Assembly: GCA_003550305.1 (NCBI GenBank)
Contig: QKYT01000004.1
Span: forward strand, 195,749 to 215,861
DNA: 20,113 bases
From: Glomus cerebriforme
Lineage: Eukaryota > Glomeromycota > Glomeromycetes > Glomerales > Glomeraceae
Direction: 5' to 3'
The stretch's first letter is position 1; each line of letters begins with the position of its first letter. Shown piece by piece: positions 9,190-18,664 of this stretch. The notes below the pieces were generated by a model. The model did no database searches. It had not been told where the DNA came from and was given only the letters and a program-made list of their open reading frames with translations. Made by a program: the position numbers and the translations under genes.

Positions 9190-9441
9190 TTATTTGTGTC
9201 TTTGAACTTACATTTTTAGTATAGTAATATTTATGTAATGTGTAATACAATATTTCCGTTATATTTCCATATCTGTTACATCATATGGCAGGTTCATGAT
9301 TGAAGATATTTCCGATAGTATGCTGCATTTCACGAAGAAACTAGAATGGATAAACATAAAAACCTTACGTATTCGTTAAATATACAGTGATATTACAGGT
9401 TGTACAAAATTAATTTTTCCTTTAATATTCTTTTGTTATCT
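9190..9441. other. Upstream flank of copy C
   Basis: No gene is seen. Traces of similarity to the upstream flanks of A and B continue for some tens of bases (an AATATTTATGT-like stretch), then are lost. Confidence 0.4.
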
Positions 9442-9489
9442 ATAACATAATAAATTTATTAAATGAATTTATTAAATTTATTATGTTAT
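9442..9489. repeat. Palindrome with 17-bp perfect arms
   Basis: ATAACATAATAAATTTA at 9442-9458 is exactly complementary to TAAATTTATTATGTTAT at 9473-9489, with a 14-nt loop. It could be a small inverted-repeat element or a cruciform-prone site. Base composition makes short AT palindromes common, but a 17-bp perfect arm is long. Confidence 0.6.
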
Positions 9490-9641
9490 TTTTCTTTTTT
9501 TTTTAATTTGATAGTAAAATTATTATGTTTTATGATAATTTATCTGAATCTATTATTGAAAGTAGAATTTGAATATTAAAAGTTAAATTGAATTAATTGG
9601 ATATCTTTAATATTATTATCAATTCATATTTTTTTTTTTGA

Positions 9642-9867
9642 CTTTTTTCATAGGAAAAAGTGCGATAAATATCGTGTCACACTTTTTCATAGAAAAAAGT
9701 GCGGAATTACATTTATCAACTTTTTTCATATCATTTCATAGAAAAATGTGCGAAACTATATTTATCGCACTTTTTTATATTATTTTCGTAGAAAAAAGTG
9801 CGGAATTACATTTATCACACTTTTTTTCACATTATTTTCATAGAAAAATGTGCGAAATTACATATAA
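9642..9867. repeat. Hairpin-forming minisatellite, about five units
   Basis: Units start near 9642, 9682, 9720, 9770 and 9820, about 40, 38, 50, 50 and 48 nt long. The consensus runs CTTTTTTCATATTATTTTC, then ATAGAAAAAAGTGCGGAATT, then ACATTTATCGCA. Each AAAAAGTGCG can pair with the CGCACTTTTT at the next unit boundary, so the array can fold as serial hairpins. A 77-codon frame across it has no ATG start and the unit is not a multiple of three, so I do not call it coding. Confidence 0.75.
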
Positions 9868-10904
9868 GTAATATTTTTTTATATAATTATGTAATTACTT
9901 ATACATGCAATAAATACAAAAAATAATTTAATCCGACCTTTATTGATCTCTGTACTTGAAATTTTTATAAAACAAATTATTATAGAAATCATTTACATTT
10001 TTGTTGCAATGTTTTTGAAATGACAATAATATCTGATATGGGAGACGAAGTTCCCTACAAACTGCTAATTATACTGCACGAAACTAAATGATCTTTTTCA
10101 TTTAAAAGTATTCATTTTTTTAAAAAAAATAACTATTTTCTAACCAGGAATTAATAACATGTAAAATTAGACAATTTCTAATGAATTTTTAATGTAACTA
10201 TGTAATATAATTTGAATTGGATAGTCCAGATATTTTACGATAAGGTATAATGAGATAAATTAAAGTTGAATGTTTACTTAACCTATTTTTTTGAATAATT
10301 ATATGCCAAAGGATTCATTTTCTGAAAATTTCTGAAACTTTATTAAATTGCGCATCAAATTTATTTATAATCTAATAAAGTAAATAATAATGTTCTTATA
10401 ATATGAAACAATTTATATTAACATTCAATAGAAAGATAGAAAGTGATTCTAAAATAAAAGCTCAAAAATTTTTATTATCAGTTGCAAAGAAGTTTGTAAT
10501 ACATAATTGATTAATTTTGTATAAATAAAAAAAACGTAAAATTAAAATTAAATTTATTATAAATAACAGATAAGTATTTTGGACAATTACAATAATTGTT
10601 TTCAATAAAAAAAACTAAAAATTCTTTTTAAAAGAGCATACAATAATTTATAAAAGAATCACAATAAATATTTTATTACGCTAAATAATATTCAGAATTT
10701 CGAGCTAAAATAAAAAAAATTAAAACATTGCAATATTAATCTAAAAGTCACAAGTTTGAAAAAAATAGTTTCTTTTACTAGTGCATATTTAATCCTTCTA
10801 AAGAGAGAGACAATTCAAATTGTCGGGAGTTATACTCTATTATTTAATAAATTATGTTAGACATCAAATTTTGTTTTTCAAATTGTCAATAAGAAAAAAT
10901 TACA
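9868..10904. other. AT-rich stretch without recognisable genes
   Basis: I see no gene. Homopolymer runs and short AT repeats dominate. The right end, up to 10904, may be intron or 3' sequence of the relic at 10905-11262; TCTCTCTTTAG on the minus strand at about 10800 would serve as a splice acceptor. Confidence 0.4.
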
Positions 10905-11262
10905 TACCATCATCATTTTTTTTCATTTCAACATCCTTGGTTTCAAGTTTATCATCCATATTAACATTCTTAATTTCAAGTAATTTCCTGGAGAAGTCAA
11001 GTCATTTACTAGTAAGCAAGTTTTGCGACTTCTTCAAGAGACGTACAGTAGTACAGTAGGTCTGCAGCCAATTTTGCCAAACGTGCTTTCCACCTGACTT
11101 CCCGTTTATAACTAAATGGTTTTTTAAGTAATTATTCATTTGTCCCTGACGATTTATAGAGAATATTACGCCAAGCACTGAGCTCTTCTTTTAACTCTTT
11201 AACCGTCAGACGATTGGTAGGATCAGGAATTAAATTTTAAAATATCGTCTAGTAATTCAATA
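10905..11262 (-). pseudogene. Relic of a gene with a protein-kinase-like C-terminal segment
   Basis: On the minus strand from about 11262 the frame reads NIIELLDDILKFN, then after a one-base shift PDPTNRLTVKELKEELSAW and RNILYKSSGTNE before a stop. The spacing of DP-x-x-RLT-x-x-EL fits the last helix region of protein kinases (subdomain XI), but only this part is present. A following segment, SYKREVRWKARLAKLAADL, is in the same frame after the stop. Another frame gives LDFSRKLLEIKNVNMDDKLE and ends at a good donor, GTATGT, near 10906. Less AT-rich composition than the flanks supports former coding use. Stops and frame shifts indicate decay. The kinase assignment is tentative. Confidence 0.4.
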
Positions 11263-11970
11263 ATGTTTTTTTTCTTTTTATATTCACTTATTATTTACAA
11301 TGAGAGCAAATATGTCGCTATCAAATGAGTTAATATTTATTTATGTTTTTTAATGTTTAAAAGATTTTTGAAATTTTCATTATGTTCATTGTAAAAAACA
11401 GTGTAAAACATTTTTTTAAAGAAACAATACATTTTAAACCGTTTAAAACTTTAGGAAATTTATTATAGAACGGATATTTTTTTTCAATTTATTAAAATTT
11501 CGAAATATGTAAAATTCGCATGACATAACTCATCATGCTTAATTTATTATTGTGTCATCGTTAATTTTGAGAATTTATTATGTAACCATAATTTATTAAT
11601 ACTAATGATTAGAATCTAATTATAGAAAAAAAAATAAGAAATTATGATCTAATATGCAACGCGTAAAAAATATGGATTGTGACTCATGCTAGCCCATTAG
11701 CTCATGATTAAAATAGAATAAATTAAGAAGTACATTGCATAATCAATAATAAAAACACATAATAAGTTCTCATGACACATTCTTTGTAAATTTTACAAAA
11801 TGTAAAAAAAAAAAATTATAAATACCTACCATTTTTTAAAAAAATTTTTTTTTTTTCTCTAAATTTAAAAACTAGATTCACTGAATTTTCCTTTAAACTC
11901 TTTTCTCTCTATAATTTCATTTCCTCTCTATAACCTCTAAAAATAAACTACTCCCTTAAACTCCTTCTTT
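11263..11970. other. AT-rich intergenic stretch
   Basis: No gene is seen. A pyrimidine-rich run (about 11850-11970) leads into the repeat pair at 11976. Confidence 0.45.
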
Positions 11971-11975
11971 TAACT

Positions 11976-12020
11976 TTCCTTATACTGTATATAGAGGTCT
12001 TCCTCGTATCAGGCAAGGAA
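11976..12020 (+). repeat. 45-nt perfect direct repeat, copy 1
   Basis: It begins TTCCTTATACTGTATATAG and ends ATCAGGCAAGGAA, and is identical to the copy at 12080-12124. It is followed by the perfect hairpin CCAGCC-TATCT-GGCTGG at 12024-12040. Composition is clearly less AT-rich than the surroundings. Confidence 0.85.
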
Positions 12021-12079
12021 GGTCCAGCCTATCTGGCTGGTTTATTTTCTTTTTAAATTCCTTTAAACTTCCTCTTCTC

Positions 12080-12124
12080 TTCCTTATACTGTATATAGAG
12101 GTCTTCCTCGTATCAGGCAAGGAA
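12080..12124 (+). repeat. 45-nt perfect direct repeat, copy 2
   Basis: Identical to 11976-12020, with starts 104 nt apart. Within and just after it, GGTCTTCCT can pair with AGGAAAGACC with one bulge. Next comes AGATAG (12134-12139) pairing with CTATCT (12151-12156). This may be the structured body of a dispersed element or a non-coding RNA. Confidence 0.85.
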
Positions 12125-12208
12125 AGACCGGTTAGATAGTCGAATATATCCTATCTGCGGTTTGGTTTTAGATTAGAATTCCCTTTTTCATTTCCTTATA
12201 TTTATGTT

Positions 12209-12690
12209 TATGAAGCAACGTTAAAGATTAAAGGGATCATAGTGATACAAGATGATAAAAGAAAAAGAAGAAGCAAAATGATTTTTTTTATGAAAAATTT
12301 CTAAAGAAATACTACTTTAAGATAAATTAGAAATACAGAACAACTTTAAGGAGATAATCAACCATTTCGACATGTTGGATTGTGAAAAATTAAAGGCTAT
12401 ATCTAGGATTAAAAATTAATAAAAAAAGAAAAGAATATTATGAAACAATGTTAAAGATTAAAGAGATCATCATGATGAGAAGATTTTGCAAGATGATAAA
12501 TGTAAAAGAAAAAAGAAATTAGAAATATGTAACAACTTTAAGGAGATAATCAGCATGTTAGATTGTGAAAATTAAAAGCTTTTATACAAGATTAAAAATT
12601 AATAAAAACAAAAAAAAATATTATGAAGCAATGTTAAAGATTAAAGAGATCGCCATGATGGGAAGATTTTGCAAAATGATAAAAAGAAAA
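12209..12690 (+). repeat. Three degenerate tandem units
   Basis: Units start at 12209, 12439 and 12622 with TATGAARCAAYGTTAAAGAT. Units 1 and 2 also share AACAACTTTAAGGAGATAAT, a CATGTTRGATTGTGAAAA-like stretch and a run near GATTAAAAATTAATAAAAA. They are about 230 and 183 nt long, the second having internal deletions; unit 3 fades after about 70 nt into purine-rich DNA. I do not recognise the element. Confidence 0.75.
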
Positions 12691-13690
12691 CAGGAGAAAG
12701 AAATACATAAATATACAAACAGAAAATCAATAAAGAAATAGCTAAGATAACAGAGAAGATGCAGAAAGAAAAAGAAGTAAAAGAAAAGGACTGATAACAA
12801 GGTAAAAGAATAATAAGCAAGAGAGAAAATTTGATAAAGTTCTGCTGAGAATGATTAAAAGGATAAGAAAAATGTAACAAATGAGTGGACTTTAAAAGAA
12901 TAATAAAAGAAACAGCTAGCCAATAATAACAGATAAGGAAGAAATCAAAAGGAAATAAAAGTACATTTTCAAGAATGAATAAGAAGGAGAACAATTTGAA
13001 GAAAAAACATAAGAATAATGAAGTAATACAAAAAGAAATGATTAGAAAATGGAATAATATAACAAATAATAAATAGAGAATATTAAATAGTTTAATTTAC
13101 GTTATTTATAAATATAGAATTTTTTAATGGATAATTATCAAAACTTATTAATTATTTATAAATTTGTTTTTTGTTAGCAATAAGCACTAAAATCAGTTTT
13201 TTAAATAAATATTATAAATAATATTTTTAATAAAATAATATATTTTCTAAATTTGTGAATCAATTTCGGCCGGATAATTTAATGGATAATCTGTTTGATT
13301 TTAAGTAAAAGAGAATATTTTCTAAGAGAATCTGATGAAATGATTAAAAAGATGACCAAAAGTACACAATAATAACAGACAAGAAAGAAATCAAAAAGAA
13401 AACCAAAGAACATTTTCAAGAATAAATAAGACAAAGAATAATAGATGAGGAAGTAAGGAAAAAATGGAATGAAGAAAAGACATATATAAACAAAGAAAGG
13501 CACACTGACTTAGAAAAAGAAAAGTATCAGAAAGATTGGGATCACTTATGAAATGAGGAAGAGAAGTGGAAATTCAATGAAAGAATTATTAAGAATATTA
13601 ACGAGCTCAATAATGAACACAAGAAGAATATGGGGAAAAATACATCAAAATAATACAAATGGAGAATATTAATAGAATCAGATAAAACAA
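12690..13690 (+). pseudogene. Purine-rich coding relic, possibly of a LINE-type retroelement, with a duplicated segment
   Basis: The plus strand is strongly rich in A and G. One frame at about 13370-13660 reads IITDKKEIKKKTKEHFQE, stop, IRQRIIDEEVRKKWNEEK, then DLEKEKYQKDWDHL, stop, FNERIIKNINELNNEHKKN. The motif D-K-x-E-I-K-x-x-T-x-E-H-F resembles the linker between endonuclease and reverse transcriptase in LINEs; this is family recollection and weak. A diverged copy of the same segment lies at about 12920-13000 (IITDKEEIKRK, then stops). No catalytic reverse-transcriptase motif is visible. An AT-rich insert at about 13080-13290 separates the two copies. Confidence 0.35.
13265..13290 (-). 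repeat. ATTATCC dispersed repeat
   Basis: On the minus strand this reads GATTATCCATTAAATTATCC followed by GGCCG. Near-identical motifs lie at about 18219-18238 and 18336-18354. A partial match (GATAATTATCCATTAAAAAA on the minus strand) is at about 13125-13143, so about 150 nt of AT-rich DNA is flanked by related ends. Confidence 0.55.
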
Positions 13691-13820
13691 TAAACAATAT
13701 AGTAAAATTTTAAGATTAAAGACGTTTTAATAACATTTTTTTTTTGTAATAAATAACTAAGATTAATAAATAAAAATTATCATTTGTTAAATGAAAAATT
13801 ACTGTTGTAGCGCAAACTCT

Positions 13821-13889
13821 ACCATGTCCCAAAAACTCGGAAAACCTTATATCCTTATATCCGATACCAAGTCGGATTTGGGACATGGT
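13821..13889. repeat. Inverted repeat with 13-bp perfect arms
   Basis: ACCATGTCCCAAA at 13821-13833 pairs exactly with TTTGGGACATGGT at 13877-13889. The loop of 43 nt holds a TTATATCC duplication. Both arms sit in a less AT-rich island, 13810-13990, unlike the flanks. A 70-codon plus-strand frame (13791-14003, ending VPTPGFNDWNFK) crosses it; I cannot tell whether that is a relic of coding sequence. Confidence 0.65.
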
Positions 13890-14003
13890 TACGTTTGGGC
13901 CACAACATTACTAATATCGTTTCGTGAATCGTTTCGGCCAGAGCCAGTAATTTTTTTCCTTTTAGTACCCACGCCTGGATTTAATGATTGGAATTTTAAA
14001 TAA

Positions 14004-14815
14004 GAAAATTTTCAGAGAATTTAAACACTTTGTTTATTGTATTCTAAAGTGAATTAATGATTTATTATATTAATATTTAATACCATATATTGATTTTTTT
14101 TACGTCAATCATCAAATATAAAATTTCAAATTTATTATTTTTTTTTTAATTTTAATTAACACTGATTCTCATAAAAAAGGTTAATATTGTCACCTGATTT
14201 TTATAGTGATGAAATATTAAAGGAAAATATTCACTATTACACCAAACAAAAGTTTAATTAAGAGAAACTTACGCTTCTTTATTAAAGCTTGATGAAAATA
14301 ATTCAAGAGAATTGAAATTTAAACATAAATTTAATAGTTCCAAAATGGAAATAAATGTGACAAATATAATTAAAACTACCACTGGACAAAAAAAAAATTT
14401 TTTTTGACAATTACATTTTAATTTGAGGAAATTTTAAAATTTACAGTTCGTAATAAGTTAATAAATAGCCTTATTATAAACTTTTCATAAGATTCTGACT
14501 ACTTTCAGGTTTAAATTACTTTGCGGTTGAAAGTTTTCATAAAGTGGTATAATAATATATAGTTTGTCTATTTATTTAAAGAAATTAAAAGAATGAAGCT
14601 TTATATTATCGAAATATTTTGGAGAAATAAATATTGAAACATTTGCATATTTGTTACACAGATTTCTGATGCGATAGTGAGTTACAGTACTTACACTTCT
14701 ACTGTATTAACCTTTCTGATGCATAAAAGAAATTTCCTTTTTTTCCTTCTGATAGCAAATTTATTACGGTATTTATTATTTTACTATTTGATTTATTTTA
14801 TGTAATAAAGTTTAT
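14004..14815. other. AT-rich stretch without recognisable genes
   Basis: No gene is seen. TTTCTGATGC occurs twice at about 14660-14725. A less AT-rich island follows at about 14880-15010. On the minus strand it reads, in one frame, GESLCSLLYEKSKSNVCRF, which is protein-like but unidentified. Confidence 0.4.
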
Positions 14816-15069
14816 TTATATTACTTTCTTAAACAAATAAATACTAAATATTATTGGTATAATTATTAAATGATGGAAAAAATTATTTGATTTTTCTTCT
14901 AAAATGTATGAACACAGCTTTATTGAGTTTAAATCGACATACATTCGATTTAGACTTTTCATACAATAGACTACATAAAGATTCCCCTTACACAGCACCT
15001 TTACGTACTACGTTAACTCCAAAAAGCAATAATGTTATGAAAAGCCTATAATGTATACATTGAGATGTA

Positions 15070-15760
15070 ATGAATGAAATAGTTAATGAGAAAGTAAAAA
15101 AAGATTTGATAAAAAGGAATAGAAAATGGATAGGACAAATTAAAGAGATGAATATAAACTATAATGAAAAAAATTTAATTATGAGACAAACAACAAAAAA
15201 ATTAACTGGTGAAATATAGTAAATTGGATTACCCATTAGTTGATGAAAAGAAAGGAAAATAAAAAAGATCAATAGATTGGACATCTACATAAAAAAATGG
15301 AAAAAGCAAAACATTTTGATTTCACTTATTAAGAAAGATGATTTAAATTGAAATTTGTATTAAAAAAGATCTTGCATATAATCCAGCTCTAATTTCTGAT
15401 ACTGTAACCTGGGCAGATTATGATTTAAAATTATGGCAAATACTTTATAGTTTATCTTCTAAAGAATTTATAACAAAAGTTCGTTCATTCAAATCTCAAT
15501 TTATAAAGAGTTATTATATTCTTATTTGGATCCATGTATTGAATGACATGATAATATTTTGCTTTCTAGATATAGAAATATTGATGGGATTAAATATAAA
15601 TATTTTTTTTAATTTCAAGATGGATTGATAAAATCAAGAAAATTTGCCTATGCAAGAGGATTATATTTACCATACAAATTTATATTATTATTAAGAGGAA
15701 GCAAGTTTCATATTGTTGCTTTCATTAAGTACAAGGAACAGGAAACTGGGTAATCAAAGA
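15070..15760 (+). pseudogene. Decayed coding relic, family not recognised
   Basis: From an ATG near 15070 a frame reads MNEIVNEKVKKDLIKRNRKW then IGQIKEMNINYNEKNLIMRQ before a TAG. After several stops, about 15365-15600 reads DLAYNPALISDTVTWADYD and LKLWQILYSLSSKEFITKV without interruption. A further frame from about 15622 gives GLIKSRKFAYARGLYLPYKF and LLLRGSKFHIVAFIKYKEQ. These blocks look like parts of one or more proteins broken by stops and shifts, such as a transposon gene, but no diagnostic motif is present. Near 15820-15920 a stop-interrupted frame reads NIEIFVFGNGHSKGNNFI. Confidence 0.4.
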
Positions 15761-16019
15761 TAACTTTATATGTTCTTAAAGAATAAGATAACTTCAAAAA
15801 TCCAATCTTAAGTCATTTGAAGGATATGGATTTTGTATTAGTTTATAATGATACTGTAAATATGGACGTTCTAATATTGAAATATTTGTATTTGGAAATG
15901 GTCATTCAAAAGGAAATAATTTTATCTAGTGTAAATAAAAAAAGGTTAGAGATACAATATATTAATTTTCAATGGAAGTTTATGAAGAAATTCAAATCAT
16001 GAAGAAAATATCATATTAA

Positions 16020-16314
16020 GTTAGATGAATATTTATATTGATATTGTAATTTATTTTAAAATTGGTTTATATTTCAATAAATTAGTGAATTTAATTGTTT
16101 AAAATCATGGTTAAAATATAAATACTTAAATATTTAGAAAGAACCATGACACTAGATATTTCAATACTCTTCATAATGAAAAATTTCATGAGCTTATCAG
16201 TGGTAATTAGTAGCAGTTATAAAAAGTATGTTGCATTTCGCAATTTTTACTCTATTTGGTACAGAAATAAATATTAGAAATGAAATAAAAATAAAATGTT
16301 TCGATACATGTCAT
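16020..16314. other. 3' flank of the BTB gene
   Basis: No gene is seen. It is AT-rich and presumably contains the 3' untranslated region of the minus-strand gene ending at 16315. No canonical AATAAA is seen on the minus strand just downstream of the stop. Confidence 0.4.
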
Positions 16315-17817
16315 TTAAACATCAATCCTATTAATTTTAAATACTTCAAATTCTTCTGCATCAAAATATTGGTTATTGGATTCTACTATCGGTTTTTCAT
16401 AAGAAGCTTTTTTACAACGACTTATTAGTTTGTTATTATTATCCTGAAATAAACGCAGGTCACAACTACCAAATGATGGCCCTTCATTTCCATTAAATAT
16501 AGCATAGTTTTCATACACTATACCACTTAAAATATAATTTTCAATACTATAATTATCCTTAAATGAGAATATGAAACTATCCTTAGAAATGCAATATCCT
16601 TTCTTTTCATAATTCCATTCAATCGGATTATATCCCCCAAGAATTTCCTTTCTATCTTTCATTTTAATAACTGTTACTGTATGAGGTTGACCATCACAAA
16701 TTTCATGAAATTGTTTAGCATCATTAAATCCCCGAAAAATTAATTTGAATTCATATAAATTTTTTAACTTGTCTGTAATTTCTAATTTATCAATCCATTT
16801 TGAGATTAATTCAGCATGTCTAATGGTAATAATTTTTGAATCAATATTCCGAATATTAATTTCTTTGATTATCTGTGATTCTTGTGATTCTATCATTCTA
16901 CTTGGTTTAAAATCATTATTCAGAAAACTTTTAAATAAATTTTTACGTAACTCTTTTGGTATAACCTTTTTATATGGATAAACTTTACTTAAAAATTCTT
17001 TAGAAGTAAATTCTATAAATTTAATAAAAGGAATACATTGTTGCAAAGTATTCTTTAAAGCATTAAAATCATCATTTGAATAATTTGAAGGATCTGAAGG
17101 AAGGTTATGATTTTGAGCAATACCCCATTTAAGTACATATTCCCAAACTTGAACTTCGCTTATTTGAAGATTATTATGTTGAAGAAGAGAGATCAAGGAT
17201 TTTTCTGAGATTGAAGTAAAATCGGAAGAATTAAAGATTTTTTCTGGTTGTTTAGAAATTAATTCTTTACAAAATTTTTGAAGTTCCAAAAAATATTCAT
17301 TTTCAAAACTCGTTTGATATATCAAGCTAAAATTTTGTTCCATCCAATTTATTTTGTTTTCAATTAAAAATGATTGTAAATGGGGAATTAATTCTTGTAG
17401 ACTTAATTCACTGGCAGCCAACAAGATTTTAATTATATTTGGAACATCATATTCTACCAAAGAAATTCTTCCACCATAAATATATCTAAAATAAAAAATA
17501 TTGATAAATAAAATTAAACTTATTTAATCAATTAAAAGTTAAATCTCCCACTCTTTCTTACCTTAAAATGATTTGAAAAATCTCTGGTGAAATATTTGGT
17601 AATTTAATATGTGATAAAGTTCCATCATTTTTCTTTTTATTAGTTGATAAAATTCTTCGCAAATAAGGAGAACGATAATTTAAAATAATCATATGAGCAC
17701 AAATATTTTTACATGGGGGTCATTTCCAACTTCAATTGTAATATCATAATATTCGTCATCATTCAAAATTTCAAGTAAATTTTGAGATAATTTTGGTAAA
17801 AATTTATTATCAGCCAT
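16315..17817 (-). CDS. BTB-BACK-TLDc protein with a frameshift in exon 1
   Basis: Exon 1 (17817-17562) starts MADNKFLPKLSQNLLEIL and encodes the BTB fold (YYDITIEVGNDPHVKIF). One base is missing at 17701/17700: the frame hits a TGA at 17691-17689, while the +1 frame continues with the BTB pattern (AHMIILNYRSPYLRRIL) to the donor GTAAGA. A 76-nt phase-2 intron (17561-17486) leads to exon 2 (17485-16315), which starts YIYGGRISLVEYD. With the frame restored the length would be 475 residues. BACK is at about 130-225 (WMEQNFSLIYQ, VWEYVLKWG). TLDc is at about 300-472 (LIFRGFNDAKQFHEICDG, LGGYNPIEW, FIFSFKD, GPSFGSCDLRLF). BTB-BACK proteins usually link substrates to cullin-3 ubiquitin ligases; TLDc is tied to oxidative-stress protection and V-ATPase binding in other eukaryotes. 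Substrate unknown. The shift could be an assembly error or a recent lesion, as exon 2 is clean. Confidence 0.85.
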
Positions 17818-17884
17818 TTTAATATATAAAATTGTTAACCAAAAGGAATGAAGAGAAAATTCTGCAAATCAGCACGTGGTTAAA

Positions 17885-17893
17885 CCTTATATA
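17885..17893 (-). promoter_or_regulatory. TATA-like box of the BTB gene
   Basis: TATATAAGG on the minus strand ends about 68 nt before the ATG at 17817. A CACGTG lies between it and the ATG at 17873-17878. The palindrome GGCATGCC at 17900-17907 and the inverted pair GAACT/AGTTC at 17908-17925 lie just upstream. This is the least AT-rich spot of the neighbourhood. Confidence 0.55.
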
Positions 17894-17929
17894 CGGTGTG
17901 GCATGCCGAACTGGACAAAAAGTTCAGAA

Positions 17930-18210
17930 GTAGGCAGATCTTTTGGTCACACAAATGTTAAATCATTCTTTTTGCTAACATTTTTTTCTAATTCATTTAC
18001 TTAAACTCTAAAAATAATAATACATCAGAAAAAAAATTTAAAAAATATTTAATGAATAAAAGAAATTATTAGTGTTTTTTATTACACCACTAAGAGATTA
18101 TTGTTAATAGGCTATTGTCTATTACACAATAGTTTTTTTTAGTTCAGTTTTGAATTGACGAAACATAGAAAGTGGCGTTATATTTTTTTTGATCATATAT
18201 TGTGTTACTC
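17930..18210. other. Upstream flank of the BTB gene with a small hairpin
   Basis: No gene is seen. CTATTGT at 18112-18118 pairs with ACAATAG at 18126-18132. Confidence 0.4.
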
Positions 18211-18218
18211 TACTAATA

Positions 18219-18354
18219 ATTATCCATCAAATTATCCAACTGATCAATTTTTTTATAAAATTTATTTTTAATTTATACTTTTTTTAAAAAAAAACATTAT
18301 TTTTCAATTGTTTAATAATATTAAATTTACAAATTATCCATTAAATTATCCAGA
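18219..18354 (+). repeat. AT-rich segment flanked by direct ATTATCC repeats
   Basis: AATTATCCATCAAATTATCC near 18219-18238 and AATTATCCATTAAATTATCC near 18336-18354 are direct repeats flanking about 97 nt of very AT-rich DNA. The same motif occurs on the minus strand at 13265-13290. Confidence 0.6.
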
Positions 18355-18570
18355 CGAACAGTAATAAAAAATCAACCAATCATCTTTTCTTTGTCTTTAC
18401 ATTGAAATATACTGATAATTCATATACATTTTTATGATTATAATTTTTTGATTATTAAATTTTTCTGCTTTAAAATATTCTGATTGAAAATATCATGATT
18501 ATTAATTTTTTTGGATTTTTTTTTTCATACTTTTTAAAAGTTTTTTGCATAGATGTAAATAATTTTTAAT

Positions 18571-18664
18571 AGCAAATGAACAATTTTTTAAAAAATAACA
18601 ATAGCAAGTAAACAATTTTTTAAAAAATAACAAAAGTAAATGAACAATTTTTAAAAAAATTAAC
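18571..18664 (+). repeat. Three tandem 32-nt units
   Basis: Units start at 18571, 18603 and 18635 (AGCAAATGAACAATTTTTTA and close variants, followed by a run of A and AACAA). Each contains TTTTTTAAAAAA. A 100-codon minus-strand frame over this region is low complexity and I leave it out. Confidence 0.75.

Noticed and set aside
9642..9867. CRISPR-like repeat array
   Set aside because: Units are directly abutting and diverged, without distinct spacers, and the host is eukaryotic.
9638..9871. 77-codon plus-strand frame over the minisatellite
   Set aside because: No ATG start and unit lengths are not multiples of three, so the open frame follows from repeat composition.
10820..11059. 79-codon plus-strand frame
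   Set aside because: Shadow of the minus-strand relic with kinase-like sequence.
12641..12994. 117-codon minus-strand hydrophobic frame
   Set aside because: Complement of purine-rich DNA gives Phe/Leu/Ser runs; the plus-strand coding relic explains the composition better.
13279..13503. 74-codon minus-strand hydrophobic frame
   Set aside because: Same purine-rich shadow effect.
16745..16981. 78-codon plus-strand frame
   Set aside because: Shadow of the BTB-BACK-TLDc exon 2.
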